Positions 47,411 to 59,416 are shown, counted from the stretch's first letter. The stretch is DNA of 64,000 bases from Patella vulgata (GCF_932274485.2 NC_065880.2:10083695-10147694), one strand, 5' to 3'. Program-made: numbers and translations. The notes: generated from the sequence alone by a model not told the origin.

Positions 47411-47798
47411 GATAGATAGAGATAAATTCAGTTTAACGTCCAGTCGACACACACTAGATAATTTTATTTAAATAATTCGCCTGCGCATTGGGGTCTTTAG
47501 CAGTTGGGGAAACCGGAGGAAACCTACGCGGTTGGACAGGCAACCCTACGCATTGTCACTTACAAGCGGGCAATCGAACCCACTCGACTCGATGCCAGAC
47601 CATATGATCTTAAGCGCACGCCTTAAAGGATTTGGCCACGCCCGTTCCCGAGAGTAGATACACACTATACGAGGTTGGAAAGAGGACCCTACCCCTTATC
47701 ACCTACAAGCTGGGAATCGACACCACGCCACTCGACTCGATGACAGACCTTGTGATATTAAGCACACACCTGAAACCATTCGTACGACCAACGCCCCC
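47411..47798 (-). mobile_element. SINE-A-like pair, old copies
   Basis: 47411-47650 follows the SINE-A order (TTTAACGTCCAGTCGACACA, GGGTCTTTAGCAGTTGGGGA, head GGCCACGCCC). A second 5' portion (47670-47798) repeats CGAGGTTGGAAAGAGGACCC to AAACCATTCG. Both are diverged and may form one rearranged locus. Confidence 0.5.
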
Positions 47799-47961
47799 CG
47801 AAAAGACAGATACTTAATTTACTTTAGGTAAAACAAACATATAACAGACAAATATGGTTTTAAGCGCACGCCTTCGCCGAGTATTAAGCAAGTCAGCGTT
47901 CTCCTCACTGTGTCACCGTGGCTACCTGGAAACGAAGCCTTAGGGTATATATAAAAGGTAC

Positions 47962-49400
47962 TTACTTTCTGTAAAACAAATATATAATTCCTACAATTAC
48001 AAGAATAATGATGATGGGAATACAGATTCCTAGAGCAGCCTTTCCTCCATTTGTTAAACCACCTTTACTATGATCGGCATTCGGTTTCGTTTCATCAACA
48101 GGAAGTGACGAACTCGGCATCGGAAGTGACGTCGATGGAGATGGTAATATGGACATAGCTGTAGATGCATTATCCAACATTGTGGAAGGAAGTAAACTTT
48201 CTGCAGAAGATGGGTTTGTCGTTTTCTGAGGATAAGTTGTACTTATCATTCCAGATAAAAAACTTGAGTCTGTTGATTGCCCAGTGGTATCGGTGTTGCT
48301 TGAACTGGGGGTTACGACCAAGTTACTGAAACCACTAGACATATCTAAAATTGAGGATGGAGAATTGTTAGATAGACTAAATGTCGAGGTGACGGAATTT
48401 AAACCTGGGGAGAGGTCCACGCTATTTAAACTACTTGTTTCTATGGTGATACTAGGAACTATGGACGGTGAAGAATATGCCGAGATAGCGGAATTACTGG
48501 AGTCTATCGATGATGTATCATACATTAGTGACGTATCATAATATATAGATGACGTCATGATGGGAACAATTAAAGACAAACATGGCGTCACATCAGTGTA
48601 TTCGAATATGAAGCTGGAATCCACGGAATTGGATTGCAAAGAGACCGTGTTAACTCTTTGGCTACTTTCACTTTGAAATGTTTCACTGTTTATTAATATA
48701 CTGTCAGTAGAAGGCAACAAGATAGTTAAATATGTAAAGGCAGATGTTAGAGTGTTAGTGACGTCATTTGTAAACATGCCATCACTGCTTATGCTAGAGG
48801 TTAGAGTGTTAATATCATTATTTGAAAATATTTCACTGGTTATACTGGAACTGTGGGTGTCTGAAGTTATCTCCCCTCCACCTGTAGAAGATATCAAGTT
48901 AGTTATTTCGCTTTCATATTCAAAAGATGCACTTATGCTTAATATATTTGAAGCCAAGGGAGGTGGAAGCATATGTAAGCTCGATGATGAAATGCTGGAC
49001 GTACCGCTCATTTCCATGGATACTGTTGCTGTTGTTGTTAAGATAGCGATGCTGCCTGTTGTCAATAATGGTGTTTCCATACTTCCCTTACTTTCCCTTT
49101 TGATATCAGACGACGTCGTGAGCATCCCAATGGTTCCTAATGAAGATTCGCCTAGCGTTCCAGCACTAGTGGCACTTGGCATCACTGTCGGCGGGAGAGA
49201 CACGCCTTGCTTCACAGTGTCTGACGAAGCTGATGGCATAATTGGGTGTGTCGTTATGTCTGAGTAGGTCATCGATGATGTAGTACTTCCCTCCAATGCT
49301 AATACCGTCATACTGGTGGGTTGATCTATGGATACTGTCATACTGGTGGGTTGAACTACGGAGGTTGGAACAAACGCTTGGTGGGTTGAAACATGCTGAT
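47962..49400 (-). CDS. Ser/Thr-rich mucin-like single-pass membrane protein, partial (one exon)
   Basis: The minus-strand exon starts after a strong acceptor (TATTTTATTCATTGCAG, exon base 49400) and stays open for about 478 codons. The product is dominated by Ser and Thr with Pro, Gly and Ile, as in heavily O-glycosylated mucin-like stalks, and has almost no Cys. Near the N-terminal end QPTSMTV occurs twice. The C-terminus has a Gly-rich hinge (GGLTNGGKAALG) and one membrane segment (about ICIPIIIILVIVGIIYLF) followed by YRK and a stop. The stop overlaps a perfect GTAAGT donor (exon end 47966), so a spliced form would continue into a cytoplasmic tail encoded at lower coordinates, while a read-through form would end with only three tail residues. 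The signal peptide and N-terminal exons were not found. I do not recognise an orthologue; the low-complexity extracellular part makes homology calls unsafe. Confidence 0.72.
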
Positions 49401-50017
49401 CTGCAATGAATAAAATATAAGAATTACAATAGAATGTACAATTCCTTTCATGTTATTTAGTGATCGGGACATAATCAAATTTGTGTAAATGCATGATAAC
49501 GACGGATGCAATCTTGTTGACACGTCGCTGTGTAAAAATGTTGAAAATTTTCAGATTAAACTGAAAACTCATTTATTTTGCACATTGAAGGAACCATAAT
49601 ATTCAACTGATGACATACTTATTATTTTTAACTTGCAACTGAATTCTATCTTATTTTGTGTGTAATTATAGTGTTTTTCCTATATTCTACTTGTATAATG
49701 TATATGTTTTGTAGTTTGGGAGTGACTTCCCAAACTTCCCACTTTAAAATGCTATTGCATTTCAAATGATTTTGAATTTATGCTGATGTTACATGTATAT
49801 ATGTCTTTGTAGCTTAGGAAGGACCTATGGAAGAATAGTTTTTGGGGTTTTTTTTTGCAAACTAAATACGTTGCCTCATTAAATAAAGTTTTTATTATTA
49901 TTATTATTATTTCGATTTCAGTCTTTAGATACGGATTAACAGAAGGTTTTTTAGAACATGGTCAGTTGCTGCCATGGTCACCAAAACATAATATATAAAT
50001 AAAATAAGTATCAGTGA

Positions 50018-50304
50018 AGACGAGAGAGAGAGAGAAATGGGGTTTAACGTCCACTCGACACAAACTAGGTCATTTCGGGACTAACATATGGTTTAATTTT
50101 ATTTCAATAATTCGCTTGCGCGTAGGGGTCTTTAGCAGTGGGAGGAAACCGGAGGACCCGGAGAAAACCCACGAGGTTGGACAGGCGACCCTACTCCTTG
50201 TCACGTACAACCGGGGATTCGAAACCGTGCCAGTCGACTCAATGACAGACTTTATGATACAGCGCGCGCACGCTAACCATTCAGCCATCCACCCCCCCCC
50301 CCTC
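50018..50304 (-). mobile_element. SINE-A, full length
   Basis: (GA)n, AAATGGGGTTTAACGTCCAC, body close to the consensus, CGGGGATTCGAAACCGTGCC and head GCTAACCATTCAGCCATCCA. A fragment of the same family starts again at 50361. Confidence 0.8.
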
Positions 50305-50360
50305 CAGTGAAGACGAACAGATCGATAATTCTGCATTAGATATACTTGATCAGAAACTAT

Positions 50361-50402
50361 GAAAGAGAGAGAGAAATGGGGTTTAACGTCAACTCAACAC
50401 TA
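50361..50402 (-). mobile_element. SINE-A, 3' fragment
   Basis: GAGAGAGAGAAATGGGGTTT and AACGTCAACTCAACAC only. Confidence 0.45.
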
Positions 50403-50536
50403 GAGCATACACTGTACAAAAATCTGTAATAGCATAACACTAGGATTAGTAAAAAAAAAACATTTTGTTATCCACTCACAATTGAGGCAATGGCTGGCCA
50501 GACTCTCTCTATATATATGGCATTACCAAGGCAATG

Positions 50537-50660
50537 AAATGAAATGAAATGGGGTTTAACGTCCTACTGTTCTGGGCTAATGAAGACGGGCATACGCCAT
50601 ACAGTGTGCTATGAGGGAAATTTTGCCCAGGCAGCGGCACTATCGCTGCACTGCCGGGTC
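50537..50660 (-). mobile_element. SINE-B 3' half, joined to a SINE-A 3' half
   Basis: Tail AATGAAATGAAATGAAATGG and body up to GCAGCGGCACTATCG are present. The sequence then changes within a few bases to SINE-A in the opposite orientation (50661-50778). No head of either family lies between them. Confidence 0.65.
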
Positions 50661-50778
50661 CCCCCACTGCTAAAGACCCCTACGCGCAGCAAATTATGGA
50701 AAAAAAATTGAACCATATGTTAGTCCCGAAATGACCTAGGTTGTGTGTCGAGTGGACGTTAAACCCCCCTCTCTCTCG
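50661..50778 (+). mobile_element. SINE-A 3' half, joined head-to-head with SINE-B
   Basis: CCCCCACTGCTAAAGACCCC, GCGCAGCAAATTATGG, AAATGACCTAGGTTGTGTGT, GGACGTTAAACCCC and CT tail. Its left edge meets the truncated SINE-B at 50537-50660. Confidence 0.65.
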
Positions 50779-50810
50779 ACAACATGTATTTGTTATTTAA
50801 AATATTTTAA

Positions 50811-51080
50811 ATGAAACGAAATGGGGTTTAACGGTGTGTGTTTTGAGGAAAGTGTTGTCTGGAATGCTACGCTATATTTCGATTTCAGGGATCTTTAACG
50901 TACTGCAAAATGTATACACATCCGGATGAATAGACGCCTTTCCAGGCCCTCCGTCTGGAACCACTGACATGGAAAACCAGGCCAGAAAACTGTGAGGAAA
51001 AGTTTCGGTCAACGCCGGACCGAACCCAAGGCCTGTTTAGTGAGTCGGCGTCATACTGATTGCGCTATCGTGGCTACCAC
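50811..51080 (-). mobile_element. SINE-B-like, old copy
   Basis: AAATGGGGTTTAACGG, TTTCAGGGATCTTTAACGT, CCAGGCCCTCCGTCTGGAAC and a worn head (GCTATCGTGGCTACC) follow the SINE-B order with many differences. Confidence 0.5.
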
Positions 51081-51961
51081 CAACGTTACCCCTTGTAAAC
51101 TTGACTTGTGCTTTTAGAAATATTAATTAAAATTCAAACCAAGATAACAAGGGACTGTACTCAAATCCGAATTCGCCACAACAATATTGTCATTTATTAA
51201 TGGTTAAACCTCGCCAGACACGAAAATACTAAAATCCTCCTTAAACTAAACCAATAAAATAGGTGTTGACTGAACTTTAAAACTTGTGATCAATATCAAA
51301 ATCCTGTAAATCTACATTCGCTCCCTTTGAAGTTTGAATCAAGACGGTTGGCACGGCAACATCTCCCCCAAGATCCGTTTACCTACATTTTTCATAAATC
51401 CATTTATCTGTTTTACGGTGTGAACCGTGGCAGTGTGTCAAAATCGCCAGGATTTCGTACAAGTACATCACAGTTAGCTTTCCAATTGACTTTATAAACT
51501 TGCGGTGTCAATGGATCTGAAACACTTACATTAAAAAAAGCATTTTACAATGGCCAAGAACTTAATTTTGTGATATACTCAGCCAATGAGCAATCGGTAA
51601 TCTCAAGTTCCCTGCCCATGACACATGTTACCACTGTTTGTCGTGTATTTTGTACACGGTGAACAGTCCATTTGCTGATTACACCATTTTGCCTATACCA
51701 TTATTTTAGGACTTCGAATTTTGTATAATGGTTTGGATTGTTCGTACTAGGTTGTATTTTATAACTAATATTTTATCATAACCATTACTCTAGCGGCTTC
51801 ATAAATTTATATATTTTAGGGCCTGTATCAGTTTCTATATTTTAGTGGCTGCATCTATTTCTATATTTAAGGGGTTGTATGCGTTTAAGAGACTACCCTG
51901 TTCTATACTTTAGAGACTATGTCCATTTCTATACTTTAGGGACCACCCTGTTCTATACAGA
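51081..51961. other. Stretch without recognised gene
   Basis: No ORF of note. Near 51780-51960, words such as TTCTATATTTTAG / TTCTATACTTTAG recur loosely. Confidence 0.4.
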
Positions 51962-52218
51962 GAGGAGAAAGAGAGAGAGAGGGGGGGGGGGGGTAACGTC
52001 CACTCGACACAAACTAGGTCATTTCGGGACTAACACATGGTTTAATTTTATTTCAGTAAGTCGCTTGCGCGTAGGTGTCTTTAGCAGTGGGAGGAAACCG
52101 GAGGACCTGGGGTAAACCTACGAGGTTGGACAGGCGACCCTACTCCATGTCACGTTGACTCAATGACAGACCTTAAGGTACAACATGCACACGGTAATCA
52201 TTCGGCCATCCGCCCCCC
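51962..52218 (-). mobile_element. SINE-A, nearly full length
   Basis: GA-rich tail and a G-run, AACGTCCACTCGACACAAAC, CGCTTGCGCGTAGGTGTCTT, head GTAATCATTCGGCCATCCGC. The B-box stretch is lost. Confidence 0.72.
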
Positions 52219-52567
52219 TTGTGTGTATAAAGAGTGAACAAGTATTGATTTGTATTTATATTATATATCGATGTATGTATATCTAACCATCACGCTATAT
52301 CTGTCTTTATAAATCATTTAACAAACCAGGACATTAACAACAACACAGCACGCAATTCCTCTAACGGGCTGACAACTTCCATTTTCCGGTGAAGGTCGTG
52401 TGTGCATTTGACAGATAAGCATTTCATTTAAGCTAGATCGGTTTAGTATTTAACGAGTAACATGGGTTTCTAAAAGGGCGTAACATACAAAATCTAAACG
52501 CATAATGTATCTAGAATATAGAAATGAATACAGCCACTAAAATATAGAAATTGATAGTCTCTGTATA

Positions 52568-52738
52568 GAAGGGAGGTTGGATGGCCCAATGGTTAGCACG
52601 CGGGCGCTGTATCATACGGTCTGTCTTTGAGTCAACTGGCGGGGTTTCGATTCCCTGGTTGTACTTGACAAGTGAATTATTGAAATAAAATAACACCATA
52701 TCTTAGTCTCGTAATGACCTAGTTTGTGCCCCCCCCCC
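52568..52738 (+). mobile_element. SINE-A, central domain deleted
   Basis: The head is well preserved: A box TGGCCCAATGGTTAGCACG, B box GGGTTTCGATTCCC. After TTGTACTTGACAAG it jumps to TGAATTATTGAAATAAAATA and AATGACCTAGTTTGTG. The A/B box spacing supports a tRNA-derived head for this family. Confidence 0.7.
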
Positions 52739-53248
52739 CCATTAGTTATTCTTGCCTAGTTCGGTTCCTACTCATCGAGGCACGGTGGGTCAATAAAAAC
52801 AGTCATCATAATAATGCTGTCTGGTGAAGAAGCAAAGGTTAATAAAGTGACAATGCACATTAATAGGCATTCTCTGACACCAGTCATTTTATAGCATAAA
52901 ACATGGCCAAGTCATATGGAATACAAGTCATTTTATCATCTAAATTGTACATAATATGATTTATACTGTATATTTGTGTTATATTATGACTGCCAGTTGC
53001 AAATCTGTTAAAGATCCATTTTAAGGAAGCGATTGTATATAAGTTGATAAAGCTTGTTATCGTATCCTATATTTATTATATGAATTTTGTAAATTTAAAT
53101 GAATAAAATATTGTTTAAACAAATAAAAATGGAATACAAGTTACCTGGGTGTCTATTTGGACGTTTGTTCTCGAACAAGTAATGCTAAACCATACTTAGA
53201 TAGGGATTTACGTCCGCTACCTCCTATCCCAGACATTCCATGGTACAG

Positions 53249-53390
53249 TGGGGGGTCACGGTGGCTAAGTGGGTAAGATGCTGGTTCTCCCTTGTCAGTG
53301 ATGCAGGACGGAATGGTGTATTGCCGTTTTCATTAACCCAAAACCAGTTGGTGCAGAAAAAGTAGGCCGTTAAACCCCATTTCATTTCTT
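53249..53390 (+). mobile_element. SINE-B, internally deleted
   Basis: Head GGTCACGGTGGCTAAGTGGG passes straight to TTCTCCCTTGTCAGTGATGC and then to the tail GTTAAACCCCATTTCATT. The B box and most of the body are lost. Confidence 0.6.
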
Positions 53391-53406
53391 AACATAAAAT
53401 GACGTG

Positions 53407-53746
53407 CAATCTGATTAAAATACAGATCTATATTTCGTTTCGTTTTTTTATACTTTCGATGGCCTACACTACATGAAGAACTGACAAGATGTAGTGATAG
53501 GTCGCGTCATAGGTCATACGAGCGGCTTTTGACCCTATGACGTCAGACATTTGATTGACCAATCAGCACTGATGTTTCTAGTGGATTACTAACAGTTCTG
53601 TGCAAAACACGCCTAAAGCTCGCCGTAACAGACCCTTTCATTGGTTAATCCCTAACACCATCCAGAACATGTCAATGATAAAGTAAAACGGAATACTGAA
53701 CAATAAAAAAACGAAACGAAATAGGATCTGTGTTTTAATCAGATTG
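53407..53746. mobile_element. Long-TIR MITE family, copy 4 (best ends)
   Basis: Starts CAATCTGATTAAAATACAG and ends TTTTAATCAGATTG. A perfect 9-bp duplication AATGACGTG flanks it (53398-53406 and 53747-53755). Long inverted repeats plus a 9-bp duplication suggest Mutator-type mobilisation (inference). Confidence 0.75.
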
Positions 53747-53989
53747 AATGACGTGCTGTATTTCATTAAATACAACATAATGATATTACAATATATTTGG
53801 TATTAAAGGTGTGGTTATACTGTAAAGTTTAATTAACAGATAAAGGGAGTTTCCCCGAGTTACAGGTGCAATACAGGATATTAGTGATGATATTTTTATA
53901 GCCATTTATCACACTTATAATAGACATATTTAAATATATCTTAGCAGTTTGGCTGTCTGCATCAGTTGGTTTCATTAATCAATTTGTAA

Positions 53990-54045
53990 CGTAATGGGTT
54001 TAACGTCCTATCGTTCTGCGTCTACTGGGCTAATGAAGACATGAT
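53990..54045 (-). mobile_element. SINE-B, 3' fragment
   Basis: GTAATGGGTTTAACGTCCTA and CTGGGCTAATGAAGACATGA; the rest is missing and SINE-A follows at 54055. Confidence 0.5.
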
Positions 54046-54054
54046 ATATATATA

Positions 54055-54318
54055 GAGAGAGGGAGAAATGAGGTTTAAAGTCCACTCGACACAAACTAAG
54101 TCATTTCGGGATTAACATACGGTTCAATTTTATTTCCATAATTCGCCGGCGCGGAGGGGTCTTTAGCAGTGGGGGGACCCGGAGAAGACCCACGAGGTTG
54201 GAAGGCGACCCTACGCCTTGCCACGTACAACCGGGAAATCAAAACCATGTCAGTTGACTGAATGACAGACCTATGATACAGCGCGCACGTGTTAACCATT
54301 CAGTCATCCACCCCACCC
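54055..54318 (-). mobile_element. SINE-A, nearly full length
   Basis: GAGAGGGAGAAATGAGGTTT, CGGCGCGGAGGGGTCTTTAG and head GTTAACCATTCAGTCATCCA. Confidence 0.72.
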
Positions 54319-54977
54319 CCTGGGTTAATGAAGACAGGATATAGAATATGAATCAAAAAGTAGCTTTTAAATTATCTCTATTGACCTACAATTATCTTCA
54401 TTGCGAATTATACTCCATTTTATTTTGTGGAATTTTTAATCACATATCGCTCTTCACACCAGTTTAGAAAGGAAATCGGGTTTAACGTCCTACGGAAATC
54501 CTATGGAAATCGTTACCACATAGTGTTCAAAACAGTATACAGGCCTGTTCGACAACCATTTTGTTAATGATTTGTTTTCTGTGACATTGTAATACGAGCG
54601 GCCATATAGTTATTATTTGACAGTACTGCTAAATCAGACATATTCAAGTTAGATCTGGTGTGTTATTTCGATTAAAGCCCCCACCCCCCACCAACATAAA
54701 GTTTGCTACTTTTAGTTTGCCTTTTGATTAATTGTAGAACACAAAATCGCATATATCTCAAAACTGATATCATCTATAGACGTGATGAAAGTCAGTCCAC
54801 AAAACAAGTCAACATATTATACATTCATCAAAATTTAGAACTCAAATGAAAGAATTCTAGCTATTTTAGGTTACTTGTACGGAATATATTATTTCCAGAC
54901 ATATAAATTTTAATAGGTATTAACATAATATTATAAATTCAACAAAATTTAGAGCCCGAATCAAAAAATCTAGCTAT

Positions 54978-55381
54978 TTAAACATACATTATGCAAGAGC
55001 TAAATCTGCCAATTGCAGGTCTTTCTTTAGGTCTGAAATGTTATCTAAATTATTAATTAGACATTATTTAACTTTTCCAGACCATAATCAACTCTAGATG
55101 GCATCGCTAGCCTGTGATATTTACTGGATTCTGAACCCATTTGCTGCTTACTTCCATTCATAGTTTAATCATGAAATGGATGATCGAGACTATGTTTTAG
55201 TTGTACAGACTTTAGTAATGGTGATCGAGACTAGGCCAAAATTTCAATCGCTTAATTCTCGGTTCATAGTGGATCAATTTGACTGAAATTTTCAGCAAAT
55301 TGACTTTACATTATCTAGATTTTAAATTTTTATAGCGAGAACTGCCAACTCTTTATCTTATCTCCCATAATGTATCTTTAA
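54978..55381. mobile_element. TTAA-flanked MITE family, copy 3
   Basis: TTAA-ACATACATTATG at the left and CATAATGTATCT-TTAA at the right; the interior is collinear with 35196-35585. Confidence 0.65.
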
Positions 55382-55905
55382 ATCAATTATTTGCCTAAAT
55401 ACAATTACCAATAATAATAGCATGTCATGTCATGTCATCTCAGGAAAACGGTATTTAATTATTAATCAAGAGTAGATAGAACTGTACGTAGTCACTGTAA
55501 CCTGGGTATCATTTCATTTTGTGTATTTAGCACTAATTTCTTTCACATGCGTTTAATATCAAATCTTTGTTTAACAATTCGTAAAAATTCGTTTAAGTTA
55601 CTAATATGGATTATATTTCTAGACATATTAATTTTAATATAGGTATTAACATATCGATTATAAACTTAAGTAGGTCAACGCCCTGGGCAGTTCGATAGGT
55701 CTCGACCTTCATATAACTACTGGACCATATGTCACATTTAATATACTTGGTTAAAAGGCACAAGGGTTATTAATGATCAAGAGACTTATTAATAATTATT
55801 ATCATCAAGCCCTGGCCACTTGATTACTGGAGCCGACAATACAAACGTCTGGCAAGGGGTTCAAACATAACCTGCACATTGTTAATATCCTGGACAATAA
55901 CCCCC

Positions 55906-56500
55906 CCCCCCCTCCCCACATTGTATCTCTCTATAACCCTTACTAATCATTGTATCTTTCTATAACCCTTTCTAAACATTGGGTCTTTCTATAACTCTTA
56001 CTAAACATTGGATCTTTCTATATAACCCCGACTAAACACTGTACATAGCCCCAACTGAACATTGTATCTTCCTATATAACCTCGACTAAACACTGTATAT
56101 AGCCCCAACTAAACATTGTATCTTCCTATATAACCCCGACTAAACATTGTATTTCTTCTATAACCAATACTAAACACTGTATATAACCCCAACTAAACAT
56201 TGCATCTTTCTATACAACCCCGACTAAAAATTGTATACAGCCCCAACTAAACATTGTATCTTTCTATAACCCCAACTAAACATTGTATCTTTCTATATAA
56301 CCCCTACTAATCATTGTATTTGTCTACAATCCCCCACTAAAAATTGTATCTACTAATCACCGTATCTTTAAATAACCTCTTCTAAACATTATATCTTTCT
56401 ATAACACCAACTAAACATTGGATCTTTCTATATAACCCCGACTAAACATTGTATTTTTCTATAAACCTACTAAACATTGTATCTTTAAATAAACCGTGTA
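55906..56500. repeat. Minisatellite with alternating 29-31 and 23-bp units
   Basis: About twenty units of ACTAAACATTGTATCTTTCT plus ATAACCCC. Full units (29-31 bp) alternate in places with a shorter CACTGTATATAGCCCCAACT form. Confidence 0.7.
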
Positions 56501-56990
56501 TAAAAGTTTTTTGACATTCTGAATGTACATATACGGAGCTACGTCTGTTTCTCAATCTCATTCAGATATCTTGAATAGAAATACTAAGTATTAAATTTTT
56601 CAATAGTTGTAGTTATTTCTATATTAAACATACATTATGCAAGAGCTAAATCTGCCCATTGCAGGTCTTTCGTTAGGCCTGAAATGTTATATAAACTATT
56701 AATTAGATATCCAAAACATAATCAACTCTCGATGTCATCTTATGTGTCGGATTTTCACGGAATTTGAATCCGGTCTGCAGCTCAACGCTCATTGATGATT
56801 AAATCCAAAAATCGATAATCGAGACTACATTTTTTTTTATTGTACCGACTTTAGTAATGATGATGGCGGTTAGACTTAAAATTCAAAAGCTAATATCTCG
56901 GTTCAGAGGGGGGCAATTTGATGGAAATGTTAAACATATTCTATTTACGTTATCTATTTTTTTTAGCGAGAATAGTCAACATTTTATATA

Positions 56991-57178
56991 GAGAGAGAGA
57001 GAAATGGGGTTTAACGTCCACTCGACACAAACTAGGTCATTTCGGGACTAACATATTTTTTAATTTCATTTCAATAATTCGCTTGCGCGTAGGGGTCTTT
57101 AGCAGTAGGAGGAATCTGGAGGACAGGAGAAAACCCACGAGGTTGGACAGGCGACCCTACTCCTTGTCACGTACAACC
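56991..57178 (-). mobile_element. SINE-A, left part of a copy split by the foldback
   Basis: (GA)n, AAATGGGGTTTAACGTCCAC to GTCACGTACAACC. The copy resumes for six bases at 59417-59422. Target duplication AACATTTTATATA at 56978-56990 and 59423-59435. Confidence 0.8.
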
Positions 57179-59416
57179 TAGTCCGGCAGACCTATGACTG
57201 AACCTGGAAATTGTATACAAAGTTTTTTTTATGATTGATTTTAGTAGCCTAGGGTGTCCTCGTTCAGAATCTGCCGGGTGAACCTCGGTCACCCTTGAGC
57301 GTTTTGAGAAATTCAAGATGGCGTCCAAGACGGCCGCCACATCAAATAATCCCCTATAGCTCCCATAGTATTTATTCTAGGATGATAATTTTGGTGTCTA
57401 ACCGTATGTTTCTGGGGTCAAGGAATACACTGAAATCATTTATTATGTTGTGGGGTGATTAGATGATATTAAAATCAAACATGCCAGACAATATGGCCCT
57501 TTAACTCGTTATAGGGGGTTGGGGGCCATAAATCACCGAACCAAATTAAATCTAGAGACAAACTATATATTTCTGGACATAGGAGCGTATGAGTGATAGG
57601 ATAACACCAAATACAGCCCTATCAGGGGCTCCGGGCCACATGGGTCGGTCCTGAAAATGGAGACACAAGCTGATTGTTGAACATTTAAAAAAAAACTATT
57701 TCTAACCGCAAAACAGGAACATAACTTCCACAAAACTAGATAATATCCAGTTTAATACTTTGGTCGTGTTTCTGGCTGCAACCTGTGACAGCACAAGCGC
57801 AAAATATTGTATATTCTAAGCCCTCTCTAGTGCAGCTACAAGCACACGTACTACATGAGCAGTCACTACTGCATCCAGATCTGATGAGCCACATGGCAGA
57901 CTCCGGAGCAAGTTTACCGGTTGTAATGTTTTCAATTTGGTATCTTTCTCCCAGCAATACTGTTCCAGATCAAGTTCCGATGGATTCCGATCTTCCAGTG
58001 AACGCCACACAATAGCTTGGTGATGAGCTCTTTTTACGTTCTCTGCAAATGTATCATTCATTAAGATAGATTACATGGTTTGGGTGGAGAATAATGACGA
58101 TACATTTCCAGTTTTAGATGTCCACACCCTCCAGCGTGTTTTAGACAGATTTTTAGAACTCTGTTCATAAAAAGCTGACATAAATACAGTGGCCTGTGTA
58201 ACTGTGTGAGCAATGATTCTATTGGAGTGTCTATTACTCCGACGAGTGGGGTGAGAGAGAATACAATCAAGCTCTAAGCACTTTCAAAACTGTTGATTTC
58301 CACACGACGTAGCCGCATGTACCCGTGTCACATCCAGTAAGATAATGAGCTGGCAGGATTTCAATGATAATTGACATGTGTTTCTCTGTAGTTTGACCAA
58401 TGTCAACGGTTGTTCTTTCCTGGATTGGTGATTGTGGACCGAGCTCTTGCAAATCGATGACTTAAAACACGCTGGAAGGTATCAGGCATCTAAAACTGGA
58501 AATGTATCGACATCATCCCCACCTAAACCATGTAGTCTAGCTCCAACGAATGATGCATTTGCAGTGAAGCTATTGAGTGGCGTTCACTGGAAGATCGGAA
58601 TCCGTCGGAGCTTGATCCGGAACTGTATTGCTGGGAGAAGGACGCTAAATTGAAAACATCACAACCGGTAAACTTGGTCCGGAGTCTGCCATGTGGCTCA
58701 TCAGATGTGGATGAAATAGTGACAGCTCGTGTAGTACGCGTGCTTGTAGCTGCACTAGGGAGGGCTTAGAATATACAATATTTTGCGCTTGTGCTGACAC
58801 AGGTTGCAGTCAGAAACACGACTAAAGTATTAAACTGGATATTATCTAGTTTTGTGAAAGTTATGTTCCTGTTTTGCGGGTAGAATTTGTTTTTTTAAAT
58901 TTTCAACAATCAGCTTGTGCCTCCCTTTTCAGGACCGACCCATGTGGCCCTGAATGCCCTGATAGGGATGTATGTGGTGTTATCCTATCACTCATACACT
59001 CTTATGTCTAGAAATATATAGTTTATCTCCTGATATAGTTTGGTTCGGTGAAATAATTGCCCCCAACCGCCGCTAGCTAGTGAAAGGGCCATATTGTCTG
59101 GCATGTTTGGTTTTAATATCATCTAATCACCCCACAACATAATACATGATTTCAGTGTATTCCTTGACCCCAAAAATATACGGTTAGACACCAAAATTAT
59201 CATCCTAGAATAAATACTATGGGAGCTATAGGGGATTATTTGATGTGGCGGCCGTCTTGGACGCCATCTTGAATTTCTCAAAACGCTCAAGGGTGACCGA
59301 GGTTCACCCGGCAGATTCTGAAAGAGGACACCATAGGCTTCTAAAATCAATCATAAAAAAAACTTTGTATATAATTTCCAGGTTCACTCGAAAAATTGGG
59401 TTTGGCGACCGGACTA
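57179..59416. mobile_element. Giant foldback element carrying captured gene fragments
   Basis: Left arm 57179 to about 58145 and right arm about 58455 to 59416 are inverted copies of roughly 0.96 kb at about 90% identity (by eye), separated by about 310 bp. Ends are TAGTCCGG and CCGGACTA with a probable 3-bp duplication ACC. The arms carry inverted copies of a coding fragment (left arm, minus strand: VKRAHHQAIVWRSLEDRNP, then a Cys cluster with FCACAVTGCSQKH). The spacer (minus strand, 58452-58267) encodes EILPAHYLTGCDTGTCGY. The TGCDT and RAHxQ...W plus Cys-cluster combination recurs in uncharacterised invertebrate repeat-borne proteins (from memory). All fragments are broken. It inserted into SINE-A (56991-57178). 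Confidence 0.75.

Noticed and set aside
48284-49267. Plus-strand ORFs (85 and 171 codons) opposite the mucin-like exon
   Set aside because: They are antisense shadows of the Ser/Thr-rich frame.
52580-52650. tRNA-like segments in SINE heads
   Set aside because: A and B boxes are present but the acceptor stem and full cloverleaf are not, and they are attached to SINE bodies; no genuine tRNA gene was found.
55906-56500. CRISPR-like array
   Set aside because: Units are contiguous tandem repeats without unique spacers, in a eukaryotic context.
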